In this document: positions 46,419 to 56,555 of the stretch, piece by piece
Position numbering within the stretch: the stretch's first letter is position 1
How the letters are laid out: each line of letters begins with the position of its first letter
Origin: Bagarius yarrelli
Lineage: Eukaryota; Chordata; Actinopteri; Siluriformes; Sisoridae
Assembly: GCA_005784505.1 (NCBI GenBank)
Contig: VCAZ01000096.1
Span: forward strand, 719,459-783,458
DNA: 64,000 bases
Reading direction: 5' to 3'
Position numbers and translations under genes: made by a program
Notes under the pieces: generated by a model
What the model was told of the DNA's origin: nothing
Seen by the model: only the letters and a program-made list of their open reading frames with translations
The model's database searches: none

Positions 46419-47356
46419 AAGAAAGATATGTGTGGCAATTTAGCAGAACCTCAAGTATAAAAAGGAAATGTGGATTGTGCTTGACCTTAAAATTGCGTTT
46501 TCTGTGTCGTTTTAGACAGTTTATTTTCCTGGGCACGTGCCGTACAGATTCGCACCAATCTGGACCTGGTTCTTGATTGGCTACAGGGGGTTGGACTAGG
46601 GGATATCGCCTCAGAATTTCTCAAAAAGCTCTCCAACACTGTCAACTTCTTGTGCATTCCTAAGACCCGCCTTATCCAGGTACAAAATCCTTCTATGCTA
46701 TGATTTTTTTAGATGTAAAAATAATCTTTACTATTATATGAATAATTGGATTTGAACAACAGAGCCTGCTGGAAAGGTTATTTTAGTGTCTGTAATTGGG
46801 AATAAATCTGTAATGGATTCAAAATATTTTTTAAAACATTTATCTGGTGTTTAAAAAAAAAGGCCTAAGGATGTTCATTACCTTTAAAAACACCATACAA
46901 AGGTTTAGAAAAATGTGTCCAGTCCCTGAGATCTTTTTTTTTTGTTTTGTCAGTCATCCTGGTCCAGCTTACTTGAGGAACACTCCTTGTTAAGCCCTGC
47001 GCAGCTCCACCACCTTTTGACTCATTATAAGTTAGGACCAGCCAGAGCGCCACCTTCCTGCTGGGCTCCACCCCCAGGCACTGAACTCGGTGGCGGTAAG
47101 TAGTGAATTCTGCCCAGCAATTCCTAAGTCATAAAGTCCAAACACTTTACCTTTTTTTTATTGTTTTATGACTGTAGATATTTTCGAAAGCTTCCTTGAT
47201 CATCCACCTCTCATTCTACCCAACGAAACCCCAAGCCTGGACCTTACTCAGCCTATCACAAACCCTGAGCTTTTAAAGGAAGTAACACGTCTTAGGACTT
47301 TCCTGTGGGGTCTGGATCAGGAAGAACCTCCTGCCAATCAAAGAACTAGGCTGTAG
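35522..47356 (+). CDS. rasip1: Ras-interacting protein 1 (fifteen coding exons, one frameshift)
   Basis: Rasip1 binds Ras/Rap1-family GTPases at endothelial junctions and is needed for vascular lumen formation and barrier function (known for the vertebrate protein). The start MEESGSPRFGKLHFPVGLWI and the end ANQRTRL both match vertebrate RASIP1. In order, approximate residues: Ser/Pro-rich linker 41-145; Ras-association region from LVKIYGDALSSGANYRSLLA into exon 3 (about 145-260); charged, basic linker with RRSISDMNLTLRRR; FHA-like segment DFVLYIMAGHTHVFGR to HFLFLYRDPR (about 400-510); DIL region about 670-900 (LMFWMANATELLNF, SQTFGYLFFFTNTSLLN, IRTNLDLVLDWLQGVGLGDI). Total about 986 aa against 963 in human. 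One extra base in exon 3 breaks the frame, and intron 5 starts with GC. All other phases agree. Confidence 0.93.
35976..35991 (-). promoter_or_regulatory. Strong CTCF-like motif in rasip1 intron 1
   Basis: The reverse complement reads AGCCACCAGAGGGCCC, matching the CTCF core CCASYAGRKGGC. It is the best such match I saw in the window. Confidence 0.45.
36230..36760 (-). mobile_element. Element R1 copy in rasip1 intron 1
   Basis: 'gtaaatggacacctgacttt' at one end and 'ggtgtccaaaaacttttgcc' at the other form the terminal inverted motif of R1. Internal 'cagtggggttgaatcagagt' matches other copies. A (GT)n run lies at 36579-36603. Confidence 0.6.
37101..37546 (+). CDS. rasip1: rasip1 exon 2 (Ser/Pro linker, start of RA domain)
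   Basis: 446 nt. Encodes a Ser/Pro-rich stretch, RTKRLSHLFLRGRSNSDRDR, then APGLVKIYGDALSSGANYRS and STARQLIQQVINRY, which match the human RA domain start. Donor GACGTAG|gtaagt; a second possible donor, GAC|gtaggt, lies four bases upstream (exon end 37542). Confidence 0.9.
37858..38119 (+). CDS. rasip1: rasip1 exon 3 (RA domain), frameshifted
   Basis: Upstream of 37901 the homologous frame reads LQKHSPEDFLLCDV. From 37903 homology continues one frame over, as IGKPIHQADG then PLLLVDMWRPKEGFERRFEI. One extra A at 37902-37903 explains this. If the first frame is followed, a TGA is met near 38024. The exon ends in an Arg/Glu-rich segment (YEREEREKEKERERD) and donor CAAG|gtgagg. The acceptor is ctggccag. 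Confidence 0.8.
38471..38703 (+). CDS. rasip1: rasip1 exon 4 (basic linker)
   Basis: 233 nt. Encodes VRWRRSRMASGGGPDEERGH and RRSISDMNLTLRRRQG, parallel to the human RRSVSELSLQGRRR motif, a likely phospho-Ser site. Ends AEPGQ|gtgaga. Confidence 0.9.
38995..39138 (+). CDS. rasip1: rasip1 exon 5, with GC donor
   Basis: 144 nt, phase 0. Encodes SLILPPTDRPYFLLLQGYDQSK, matching human RPYFLLLQGYQDAQ. The only junction that keeps frame and homology ends at AAG|gctaga; no GT donor is nearby. Confidence 0.85.
39535..39739 (+). CDS. rasip1: rasip1 exon 6 (FHA-like region, first half)
   Basis: 205 nt. Encodes DFVLYIMAGHTHVFGRKPTF, a second Arg/Glu-rich insert (REREKDRERERKGK), then VDTFLSSPDLLVRHLLVRR. 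The donor is CAAG|gtatcc. Confidence 0.92.
40102..40400 (+). CDS. rasip1: rasip1 exon 7 (FHA-like region, second half)
   Basis: 299 nt. Encodes MRPFRGGAVSHNGVVLYREA and LKPGDIIGLGGHFLFLYRDP, then a Pro-rich linker. Ends ILLQ|gtacac. Confidence 0.93.
40514..40675 (+). CDS. rasip1: rasip1 exon 8
   Basis: 162 nt, phase 0. Encodes APAYLLSLMIDHASKHLDPA and TANQIKAIVW, aligned to the human region before VWEKIKEIGD. The donor is TGG|gtgaga. Confidence 0.9.
41130..41330 (+). mobile_element. SINE family A in rasip1 intron 8
   Basis: 'gtggtagctcagtgcattag', 'gatcagaagatcatgggttt' and 'ctccggataagggtgtctgg' identify a diverged plus-strand copy. Confidence 0.7.
41829..42243 (+). mobile_element. Non-autonomous DNA element with inverted ends in rasip1 intron 8
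   Basis: Ends 'gctgcattcgaaatcacata' and 'gagattttggacaatgccta' are imperfect inverted repeats. The subterminal 'tatagtatgg' and 'agtatgag' blocks face each other. It is non-coding, and a fragment also lies at 30493. Confidence 0.55.
42372..42480 (-). mobile_element. SINE family A fragment in rasip1 intron 8
   Basis: 'ccagcatttggcatacaact' and 'aattagcagtccaacacct' mark a truncated minus-strand copy. Confidence 0.55.
42815..42864 (+). repeat. (TC)n(TG)n microsatellite beside the exon 9 acceptor
   Basis: About 13 TC units and about 10 TG units, ending 21 bases before exon 9. The TC part may act as its distal pyrimidine tract. Confidence 0.9.
42886..42926 (+). CDS. rasip1: rasip1 exon 9 (41-nt microexon)
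   Basis: Encodes ENIKEFGDKHPTQT, parallel to human EKIKEIGDRQPEN. Acceptor catgtttcag, donor AC|gtaagc. Phases agree with exons 8 and 10. Confidence 0.88.
43390..43540 (+). mobile_element. LINE 3' tail fragment in rasip1 intron 9
   Basis: In broken frames it encodes 'AIFKSRLKTYLLSSTFTEH', the IFKSRLKTYLF motif at the C-terminus of L2-like fish reverse transcriptases. Confidence 0.5.
43800..44070 (-). mobile_element. Element R1 fragment in rasip1 intron 9
   Basis: Carries 'ggtcaaagctctgtgcagga' and 'cattgtaatgctggga', which recur in the other R1 copies. Confidence 0.45.
44735..45115 (+). mobile_element. Element R1 copy adjoining rasip1 exon 10
   Basis: Long, well-preserved copy ('caaactgttgccacaaagtt', 'cccagcatggcagtgcccct', 'tattataggagtaagacttt', 'gggtgtccaaaaatg'). 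It ends 46 bases before exon 10. Confidence 0.6.
45161..45315 (+). CDS. rasip1: rasip1 exon 10
   Basis: 155 nt. Encodes SLESEADFPPPSVEKLSSDL and RSLMFWMANATELLNFFQVK, matching the human LRPLMLWMANTTELLSFVQEK. The donor is GAAG|gtgaga. Confidence 0.93.
45817..45929 (+). CDS. rasip1: rasip1 exon 11 (DIL region)
   Basis: 113 nt. Encodes DTCSDALAQLDDVIMHTFQQ and CVYHLTK, matching human ALLDEVIMCTFQQSVYYLTK. The donor is AAG|gtatgt. Confidence 0.93.
46026..46320 (+). CDS. rasip1: rasip1 exon 12 (DIL region)
   Basis: 295 nt. Encodes TLYSLLPTLLDTNPFSSEKK, an acidic/Lys-rich insert, then LTSQTFGYLFFFTNTSLLNT. The donor is AGAG|gtagca. Confidence 0.93.
46390..46413 (+). repeat. (GA)n microsatellite in rasip1 intron 12
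   Basis: About twelve uninterrupted GA units. Confidence 0.9.
46516..46679 (+). CDS. rasip1: rasip1 exon 13 (DIL region)
   Basis: 164 nt. Encodes DSLFSWARAVQIRTNLDLVL and DWLQGVGLGDIASEFLKKLS, nearly identical to vertebrate RASIP1. The donor is CAG|gtacaa. Confidence 0.94.
46954..47095 (+). CDS. rasip1: rasip1 exon 14
   Basis: 142 nt. Encodes SSWSSLLEEHSLLSPAQLHH and LLTHYKLGPARAPPSCWAPP. The donor is GGCG|gtaagt. Confidence 0.94.
47178..47356 (+). CDS. rasip1: rasip1 exon 15 (C-terminus, stop)
   Basis: 179 nt. Encodes DIFESFLDHPPLILPNETPS, ELLKEVTRLRTFLWGLDQEE and PPANQRTRL, then TAG. Human ends similarly with DIFESFSSHPPLILP and LPANYRHG. Confidence 0.94.
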
Positions 47357-48113
47357 TAGGAAAATACGAAGGTTTGCGGCTGTTACTGGGTATTGCTGCA
47401 CATCTTTAAGATACATATCAATACATATCATTATTTTTTTTCTATGGACGAACAAATTGCTTTTGAGATTTTTTTTTGAGTATTTCCTACTGACGGGGGC
47501 TTTACTACATTAAAATGCCCCAGATGTTTAAGTCAAACATATGATCCTTTGCCTGTATAAGTGTGCATTATGTTAGATAATTATCTATTATGTTATACAT
47601 CCAAAATACATTACACAATCATTGCCTGGTTGCAGTGGTTGCTATTGTTTTGTTTTTTTTAAAGAATTCTGTGTATATTCATTTTTTTACTCTTTAAAAT
47701 GTCATTCACAGTGACACCGAGACCAAATATACACTAACACACATTATATAACACTGTAACAGGGGTTCAATTAAATACTTGCATCATAGTATGTATACTA
47801 GTCCATAGTTTAACCCTTACCTTGTAATGCTTGTGTTTTCTCCACACATTTTAGTTCCACAGTTACACACCTGACATCCTTGTTCACCATTGTTTTCAGT
47901 GGCCTGATCTTCCTCTCCAGGTCTCCTCACTGCACTATAAAGTTGGTGATTCAGAACAATCCGTGATCTCACCGGCCCTGACAACACACGTTACTCTCTC
48001 GACCATCTTCAACATCTGCTTCTCACTCCATTACCCTGACGTCATAGTACACTGACAAGGTTCACGTAAATGCATTTAATATTTTATCGTACACATATCG
48101 TTCACATATTGCT

Positions 48114-48119
48114 AATAAA
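48114..48119 (+). terminator. rasip1: Candidate rasip1 polyadenylation signal
   Basis: AATAAA 758 bases past the stop, followed about 28 bases later by a T-rich/GT stretch. It would give a 3'UTR of roughly 780 nt. Confidence 0.5.
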
Positions 48120-48650
48120 ATTCAATTGTCATGAGACCAGTTCCCTTTTTTTTTGTAGAAAATGTATTTGGTCCTGGAGTGATCTGCATGTTATTCCATT
48201 AATAAACGCTGGGGGGCGCGATAGCAATACACACAGCGCCAATACACACAGGTTTAATAAAACGAATGATTACCAGCTGATCCCTCTGAGCAACAGGGGC
48301 AACAGTTCAACAAGACAAGTGTGAGGTCTGATGAGCTCATGAAGTCTGTCGACAGTAGACAAAGTGAAATTCATCCGGAGAGATCTGACTATAGAACATG
48401 ATTCAGTAGGTGAACATCAATTCAGACGGTTTATATCATTCTGTCTGGACAGATAAGAGATATAAATGATTTTTTTTAAAGATATAGCGCATTCAAGACA
48501 AAATTCCCTGATTTAAATGCAAACAAACGACAAGAATAATTTACAAAAAGTGTTCTTTTTTTTTACATTTAACACACACAAAAAAATCACATCGAGCAGC
48601 CTTATAAAAGCAGGATATTGTTAATGTAGGGAAAGTGTATAACTATACAC

Positions 48651-48682
<32 letters not shown>

Positions 48683-48691
48683 CATGTCTGG

Positions 48692-48855
48692 GAGAAGTGT
48701 TAGCACAGTGGTTAAAGTGTTGGACTGCTTATTGGAAGACCAGGTTTGATTCCCAGCACCACCAGGGAGCCACTGTTGGGCCCTTGAACAAGGCCCTTAA
48801 CCCCCGTGTTAGTCTGGATAAAAGCTGTCTGCCAAAAGCTGTAAATGATAAAAGG
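48692..48855 (+). mobile_element. SINE family A
   Basis: 'agcacagtggttaaagtgtt' head, 'ggtttgattcccagcacca' box B, 'cactgttgggcccttgaaca' core and a 'gataaaagctgtctgcc' tail. A (TA)n tract lies just upstream (48653-48671). Confidence 0.75.
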
Positions 48856-49229
48856 TTTTGAAAATATGGGCCATTAGAATTTGATGAACCTGATAGATCT
48901 ACTTGCACAGGATTGACATTTTTTTTCGCGTCAGTGCTGATGGTATCAGGTACAGAAAATGATTAGCCATCATTTGTAAACCAAATATATTATATATATG
49001 TAACTTCTGTTTGTTCTTGTTTAATGGATTGTTTCCTGATTCACTTTTCACATTAACTTAAATGTCATTGGAACATTCTAACTTAACTTGACGTACTTTT
49101 GAATTTATTCTCAATCTACACCTTTTTTTTGTGGAGCATGACTGTGGGGATTCACTCATTCAGTGAATGTAGGATGAGGAGGTGTGGGGTGCAGTCTGTT
49201 TTCGAGTTTATATCACACTAACTATAACA

Positions 49230-49428
49230 TGTCTTGGAAGAAGTGATAGAACAGTAGTTAAGGTGTCAGACTGCTGATTAAAAGATCAGGGTTCATTTCC
49301 CAATACCACCAAGCTGCCACTGTTGGGCCCCTGAGCAAGGCCCTTACCCCTCAATTGCTCAGCTGTATAAAAAATGTATAAATGTAAGTCTGGATAAGGG
49401 TGTCTGCTAAATGCCGTAAACTTTAATG
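49230..49428 (+). mobile_element. SINE family A
   Basis: Close to full length: 'tggaagaagtgatagaacag' to 'ggataagggtgtctgctaaa', with core 'gggcccctgagcaaggccct'. Confidence 0.75.
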
Positions 49429-49429
49429 T

Positions 49430-49570
49430 CTTTATGGAGCTCAGGGACTTTGTGCACATGGGCCTTGTCATGCTGAAACAGTGTTTGGGTCTCATTTTAC
49501 AGCATATCAAGACATCCTGGACAGCTGGTCTGTTTCCAACGTTGTGGTTTGAGAAAAATGTCCACAAACC
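49430..49570 (-). mobile_element. Element R1 fragment
   Basis: 'ttatggagctcagggacttt' and 'tgtcatgctgaaacagtgtt' match R1 internal blocks in reverse. It abuts the preceding SINE. Confidence 0.45.
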
Positions 49571-49984
49571 CTGCGATATTGTGTGTGGAAGTTGGGACAT
49601 GTATAACTAATGCCTGCTGCTGTTTTTTTTTTTTTACAGCAGATCACAGACCAAGTAGGCAAACCTTTTGTTCTCTTTTAAGATGCTGTTTTATCTGTAT
49701 TCTTTACATTCTGTTACAAGGAATTGTTTAAACTTATTTATACAATTTCAGAATAGGTTGATGAGGAATTTAGAAAAGTTAACAATCCCAAAAAATTTAA
49801 TATAAACACTTTTCTTTACATATACTGTAAATACTCGAGAATAGAAAAATTAGGGTGTTGAAGAATTTGGTTTTTAACGATGGCCATAAAAGCTTAGATA
49901 AACGGTCATATCTTATTATATCCGTCTTCACCCTACATCCTATATAGGTGCACTATTCTGGTTGGAACGACATCTTTATAATCT

Positions 49985-50165
49985 CAGCGCTGTTTGGAAC
50001 TTAGCCAAGCGGAGAGAGATAAAGCAGAGAAGCAGCTCAATGTCAATGCACTCTGGAAAGCGGGCTATCTCGGATGTTGTGGCGACCGCGTGCAGCGGTT
50101 CACGTCGGCTTGTAGCTCTCTTTCACTGATATTGTCACCGATTAAACAAACAAGCGCCTTGTTCT
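49985..50165 (+). promoter_or_regulatory. CpG-rich patch 1
   Basis: About 14 CpG in 180 bases (for example 'gtggcgaccgcgtgcagcgg'), well above the surroundings. Unmethylated promoter-like sequence is one explanation. No open frame of note. Confidence 0.35.
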
Positions 50166-50394
50166 ATTTTTTTTTAAAAACAAACAAACCAGGTCAGTCT
50201 GTGATGCATTGGCAGCATTACCCGCTTGTGTGCCTTAAGATTAAGAAATGTCAGTAATTGACTTATCACAAAGGATTGACAGTGATTAGCTAGTTTTCCT
50301 GCTACCCATGTTGGCTGAGATGAACCCTCTCAATGTTCGGCATTATTACTTTAATGCATTGTGTTTAGTGCAGCGACTGTTTTTCTGTCATCTT

Positions 50395-50575
50395 GCACGC
50401 TCTTTACGGTAAGCAGCACGCCATCCCGCGAGAGCCAATTACATCATATCGAACGCTAGTTGGCTCAGACAGTTTCATCCTGAAAAAAAGCCCCACTCGC
50501 GAATCAGTCGCAGACGTAAGTGGAGTGTAGATTTGTGAATCATCACTTCGCGGCCCTGTGGTCGACCCTTAATCA
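50395..50575 (+). promoter_or_regulatory. CpG-rich patch 2 with CCAAT box and splice-donor motif
   Basis: About 14 CpG in 180 bases, CCAAT at 50435-50439, and a consensus donor CAGAC|gtaagt at 50516. Together they resemble a non-coding first exon transcribed rightward. Confidence 0.35.
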
Positions 50576-50764
50576 ATTAAGTGACTATGTCGTTTCTGAT
50601 TCTGCAGTCTGTGTGGTTTGTGAGTTAGACTTGCCGACGGCTGTTCTGAACTGGTCATCCACTCATTATAGAAGAGATTGGTGATTTCTGACTTACTGAA
50701 AACAGTTCAGATGTTTTGAGAGCTTGGACTGATTTACTAATATTATGCAGTTAAAATAATAATT

Positions 50765-50960
50765 CTGACTGGGGAAGTGCTGGCTCATGGTTTAAGGTGT
50801 TGGACTAACCTGAAGGTTGTGGGTTCGATTCCCAGCTCCACCAAGCCACCACTGCTGGGCCTGTGAGCAAGGCCCTCAATCCCCAATTGCCAGTTGTATA
50901 AATGGGATAAATGGAAATCGCTCTGGATAAGGGTGTTGGCCAAATGCCGTAAATGTGAAT
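50765..50960 (+). mobile_element. SINE family A next to the minisatellite
   Basis: 'tgtgggttcgattcccagct' is the best preserved box B in the window. The tail 'gtaaatgtgaatgtaaatgt' runs straight into the tandem array. Confidence 0.8.
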
Positions 50961-50964
50961 GTAA

Positions 50965-52550
50965 ATGTAAATCTAATCCTATGCAGTGACAGTTAGAATA
51001 CTAATCGTATACAGTTACAATACTAAACTAATGCAGTTGGAATACTAATCATATGCAGTTACATTACTAATCCTATGCAGTTACATTACTAATCCTATGC
51101 AGTGACAGTTAGAATACTAATCTAATGTAGTTAAAATACTAATCTTATGCAGTGGGAATACTAATCTAATGCAGTTACAATACTAATCTAATGCAGTTAA
51201 AATACTAATTCTATGCATTTACAATACTAATCTAATGCAGTTACAATACTAATCCTATGTAGTTACAATACTAATCTAATGCAGTTAAAATACTAATCCT
51301 ATGTAGTTACAATACTAATCTAATGCAGTTAGAATACTAATCTAATGCAGTTAAAATACTAATCTTATGCAGTGGGAATACTAATCTAATGCAGTTACAA
51401 TACTAATCTAATGCAGTTAAAATACTAATCCTATGTAGTTACAATACTAATCTAATGCAGTTAAAATACTAATCCTATGTAGTTACAATACTAATCTAAT
51501 GCTAATCAGCAGTTAAAATACTAATCCTATGTAGTTACAATACTAATCTAATGCAGTTAAAATACTAATCCTATGCAGTTAGAATACAAATCTAATGCAG
51601 TTACAATACTAATCCTATGCAGTTACAATACTAAACTAATGCAGTTACAATACTAATCCTATGCAGTTACAATACTAAACTAATGCAGTTACAATACTAA
51701 TCCTATGTAGTTACAATACTTATCCTATGCATTTACAATACTAATCTACTGCAGTTACAATACTAATCCTATGTATTTACAATGCTAATCTAATGCAGTT
51801 AAAATACTAATCCTATGCAGTTAGAATACAAATCTAATGCAGTTACAATACTAATTCTATGCAGTTAGAATACTAAACTAATGCAGTTACAATACTAAAC
51901 TAATGCAGTTACAATACTAATCCTATGTATTTACAATACTAATCTAATGCAGTTACAATACGAATCCTATGCAGTTAAAATACTAATCCTATGTAGTTAC
52001 AATACTAAACTAATGCAGTTACAATACGAATCCTATGCAGTTACAATACTAATCTAATTCAGTTAAAATACTAATCCTATTCAGTTACAATACTAATCCT
52101 ATGTAGTTACAATACTAATCCTATGTATTTACAATACTAATCTAATGCAGTTAAAATACTAATCCTATGCAGTTAGAATACTAATCTAATTCAGTTACAA
52201 TACTAATCCTATGCAGTTAGAATACTAATCTAATTCAGTTACAATACTAATCTAATTCAGTTACAATACTAATCCTATGTAGTTACAATACTAATCCTAT
52301 GTATTTACAATACTAATCTAATGCAGTTAAAATACTAATCCTATGCAGTTAGAATACTAATCTAATTCAGTTAAAATACTAATCCTATGCAGTTACAATA
52401 CTACTATAATGCAGTTAGAATACTAATCCTATGTAGTTACAATACTAATTTTATGCAGTTAGAATTCTAATCTTATGCAGTTAGAATTCTAATCTTATGC
52501 AGTTAGAATTCTAATCTTATGCAGTTAGAATACCAAGCTTATGCAGTTAG
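50965..52550 (+). repeat. 22-base minisatellite, about 70 copies
   Basis: Unit close to ctaatctaatgcagttacaata, with alternating variants (tctaatgcagtt and tcctatgyagtt). Several neighbouring variants recur in the same order, so higher-order 44- and 66-base periods are visible. The array degenerates at its right end ('aattctaatcttatgcagtt'). Confidence 0.95.
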
Positions 52551-54154
52551 AGTGTCTAAGGGTTCTCAGTTGAAGACATTCATGGGGATTAATTTATGCA
52601 GTTTGGTAACTTTTCCCTTCAGGTTACCTGTTAGTGGTGGAGCAGACACACACAGCCACACAAATGTGTTTCCATATATGTTCATTACAAGCTTGTCTTG
52701 CATAACCAAACCATTATACCAATCTTGATAGCCAGGCCTTTAGACTACCGGCAGAAATTTTAGCCTACATAGCAGCCAACTAACATGTAAAGCAACAGTA
52801 AGAGTTTGTTTTGTTTGGCATAATGTAAAATTTATACTAGACAATATAACTATTAATGTTCTAAAGCATTTTCAGTTTTGGTTAACATATGCAATGCATC
52901 AGATTTTTAGATTAATGTTCTTGGACATTACATCTAAGGTTGAAACTACCTTCAGACTGACAGCAGGGGATCGGGGTGGACTTTATAGCATCTTTGTTGG
53001 CAAAGAGGGTGTCTGACTGATATAAAGCAACCAACTACATCTTTAATACACACACACAGACTGACCTCACAGAGTTATCTGACCTTATAAGCAGAACAGC
53101 AGACCAAATTGGGTGGCAAGTCTACATGTTGTGCTCCAGTGCTGCCACAACAGAATTTCTACTGAAACTTCAATCAAGAACACAGTCAACTGAGAGGAAA
53201 TAATGACAGATGGAAAATCCTGCTTTTATGACTTTGTCAACCAGACATAACAACACGAGTAAAACAGAAAACAAATAAGTGTGCGTGTGAAACAAACAAT
53301 AGTGTTTAGTGATTCAGTGGGTACTGGGAACAATGGTAAACAGTGATAGGTCGGAGGAAACTAAACAGTTATATCATAATGTTTGCTCATAATCTCTCTG
53401 GATTTGTTACTGAAGGTAAGCATACTGATGAGGTCATAAGTGCACATCCACCAAGCTAAATCGGAAACTTTTTTTTCGTTTCATGTTCTTTTTTCAGTTA
53501 GTTCTAAATAAATAAATATTTCAGTCTGCAAGACACAATAATGATACATGAAATGATCTGAGACTGATTTTAATTTTGTAATAGTTCTTTATAAATCCCA
53601 TATTTGTCCTGAGAAGTAAAACTGTACACAGATCCTCAGAAAAATCCTTTACTTTCTGCAAATTTCTTTTTTTCTGGCTGAATCTTCCGAATAATCCCAT
53701 CCTTTCCAACAAAGGCTTTATAATTTTGGACATTTGTCTTTTCACACTAAGATAAGGGACTCCTAGACAACTATTGAAACAGATATAAACCTTTATTAAT
53801 GCTTAAGAACGATGCATAAAGAGCCATCTGGTTTTCAGAGAAATGTAAATATCTTTTAGCTTCTAAAGGGTGGTACTAAATCAGAAATGTCTTTAAACAA
53901 TATAGAAATTAACATTTTAAAAATGGCACGTTTTAAAAAAAATAGAAAAACTAGCATTTTTGATCATGATCTTATTAATCAATAGAAAAAAATGCAGGTG
54001 TTTTAGGACATCAACCCTGTGCCCCAATAATTAAATCTCTACATTCTCACAATAAAATCTTGTTGATGTTCTCTGAAAAAGAAAAACAGAACCAAGTGGA
54101 TGTTTTTCGAAAGACACATGAGGTAAACTTGCCCAAACACTAATGGACAGCACA

Positions 54155-54565
54155 TCCATAACTATGTCAGTTCGAACTGCTCTCACAGTTGGAAGCGCAG
54201 AGTTTTCCAAGATGTCTCTATATCACTGGAAATAAGAGAACCAAACAATGTTCCAGCATGACAATACCCATATACACTCCATAAAGACATGATGTGTTTT
54301 GGTTAGAGTGGAAGAACTTGATTGTCCTGTACAAAACCCTGACTTTGACTCAATCTTACTAAAACTTTTGGGATGAACTGGAACACCAACTGCACCCCAG
54401 ACCTCCTCACCCAACATTAATGTCTGATGATACTATTGTGTCTCAATGCTCCACAAGACATGTTTTTTTTAGGAGTAATAGTGCGACTAATTCTAAAATA
54501 GGGTGTTTACAAAACACATGTAAATGTGATGGTCACGTGTCCCGATTTTTTGGCCATGTCTTATA
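54155..54565 (+). mobile_element. Element R1, long copy
   Basis: 'ttccagcatgacaataccca', 'gggatgaactggaacaccaa', 'ttttttttaggagtaatagt' and the end 'tggtcacgtgtcccga' cover most of the R1 consensus. Confidence 0.6.
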
Positions 54566-55987
54566 GTACATCTGAAAGTGTATACTGATATTACTTCTTT
54601 TGCTTACTATAGCTGCTGCTGTATATCTTTTGCACACCGTCAGCTCTCATGCAACGTCTGTCTGGCCCATAATGCCACATCTCCAGATCTTACACGATAA
54701 CGCAAGTGTATGGGTATGCAAGCATTTACAGTCTACCACACACCCACACATTCGGGCTCTCCAGGTGCAGCTCCACACACCTGTTCAAGAACCTCTCTGT
54801 AATTAGGACAATGCAATTATTTTTCGGATATGGTGGACAGAGGGAGGGGGTAGACTGGGTAGACAATAGAGTGCTTATTCTCTCTCTCTCCTTGCCTTTT
54901 TCTGCATTTTGCAAGTAATGATAGATTCTTCCCGTCTTCAAAGGCCATCGGCTTCCTACACAACAGCTGAGTCAGTAAACTGAGAAGGAGGGGGAACACG
55001 GTTGGGCACTGTGTGAATTTTGGGACTGAGTGACTTGACCTTGTTGTGCGAACTTTGGTGAGTGTGTCTGTTCTGGCCAGAAGCTAAAATCAGATGCTTA
55101 CACTTGCTGTGTGTGACTGAGTGCACATAGGCACTGCACTTTAGTAATCTGCTTTCAGTCTGTATGCTCCCGAAAATCCCTAATTAAGCACTCATTTCAC
55201 AGCAATTACTCAGCACTTAAAATGCTGTGTCATGAGGGTGACATAATAAAGTGCTGGTGGCATCATCACGTCATTAACATAGATTCGCTCAGGGAGCCAG
55301 ATATTGAGTAAAAATTTGAAATTTAGCTATTTATAAATGAGCCAAAGCAATGATGAGTCAAAGCTGATGAACATTACAGAGTCTACTGAGACATTACAGG
55401 GTCAATCTGAATCACATTAATGATTTACGTAAATACCACTTTTGTATAAAATGGTAATGGACGATATTTCTTCTATTTCTTACAGCATAGCAAGTTTTTT
55501 ATTTTTTGACATCAAACTAATATAATGAAAGTTGGCAATTTTCTTGGCTTGCACATGAGAGATATTAGTACTGTAGGTTTGACTGCTTTTTGGTTCCCAA
55601 ATTTCTAAGATGTATAAAAGGTGGTGGCTCTTTGATGGATAAAGAGAAAGACTCAAAGTGGGGTGGAATTTTTAGATTTTTTTCAATAAACAGAATCAGG
55701 TTTCCATAAAATAGCGAATATCTAAACCTTTCGAGATCAGAAATGTTTTGATTGGAAAGGGTACTACTAGAGTGTGTATGTGTGTGCGCGCGTGTGTGCT
55801 AGCACACATTGGTTGTGTCTGCACCCGCTGCGGTCAGTCTAGTCGAGCCGCCCAGAGTTTCCTTTGCTGCTGTGTATGTGTGTGAGTGTGTATAACACTG
55901 ACAGCATGTGTGTGAAACATTTCTTTGCATTTAAGTAATTATTAAATCAATATTTATGACTTTTGCACTTTAAAATATAGCTATTAG

Positions 55988-55990
55988 TGT

Positions 55991-56026
<36 letters not shown>

Positions 56027-56062
56027 GTGTGTGTGCATCTATCTGTCTGTCTGTCTGTCTGT
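55988..56062 (+). repeat. (TG)n and (CTGT)n microsatellite
   Basis: About 18 TG units with small interruptions, then five CTGT units, ending about 80 bases before the CRE/TATA block. Confidence 0.9.
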
Positions 56063-56140
56063 TTGGGGTTAGACTCGGGGCGAGTAAAACACCCAGCTTC
56101 TCTCCAGGGATAGATTCACTTTCTCCTACTGCCAGGTCGA

Positions 56141-56169
56141 TTACGTCATCACGGCTCGCCATATAAAAG
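56141..56169 (+). promoter_or_regulatory. CRE plus TATA-box promoter candidate
   Basis: TTACGTCA (CRE) at 56141-56148 and TATAAAAG at 56162-56169 are spaced as in a core promoter, with a second CRE-like tgatgtca at 56177. The predicted start is near 56193. The downstream sequence has no long open frame until a splice acceptor at 56553-56555. Confidence 0.45.
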
Positions 56170-56555
56170 AGCCCTGTGATGTCATACTGTCAGAGAGAGA
56201 GGCTGTCCAGTGTTGAAGGGGTGACTGGAGTTACCCTCAAAAACCTCAGCACACACATACACACCTTTAAATAGGATTACTTTCTCTGTCCGTCCAGTCT
56301 CTGGCTGTCCTTGTCTATCCCGTTTTACCTTCCTGCTGTCTCTTACCTTTTTCCTGCACTCTCTATATCTTTCATCTGGTTTCTCTCACTCCACCCTAAC
56401 CCTTAATCTCCATTAACTTACCTTCCTTTTTCCTGTGTGTCCTGGTTCATTTTTCGATCCCGAACCCTGTAGTAAAGAGTGTAATACACTGATTCTACAA
56501 GTATAAGCATTTCTGATTTCTATTCTCCTCCTCTTTTCTCTCCTCTCTTCTTCAG

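Noticed and set aside
50765..50880. tRNA gene suggested by an intact box B
   Set aside because: No cloverleaf can be formed, and the sequence continues into the SINE body shared by a dozen copies.
50965..52550. CRISPR-like array
   Set aside because: Units are contiguous 22-mers without unique spacers, in a vertebrate genome; it is a minisatellite.
50965..52550. Array of branch-point plus acceptor motifs (tactaat...gcag)
   Set aside because: Resemblance only: no pyrimidine tract and no exon follow any unit.
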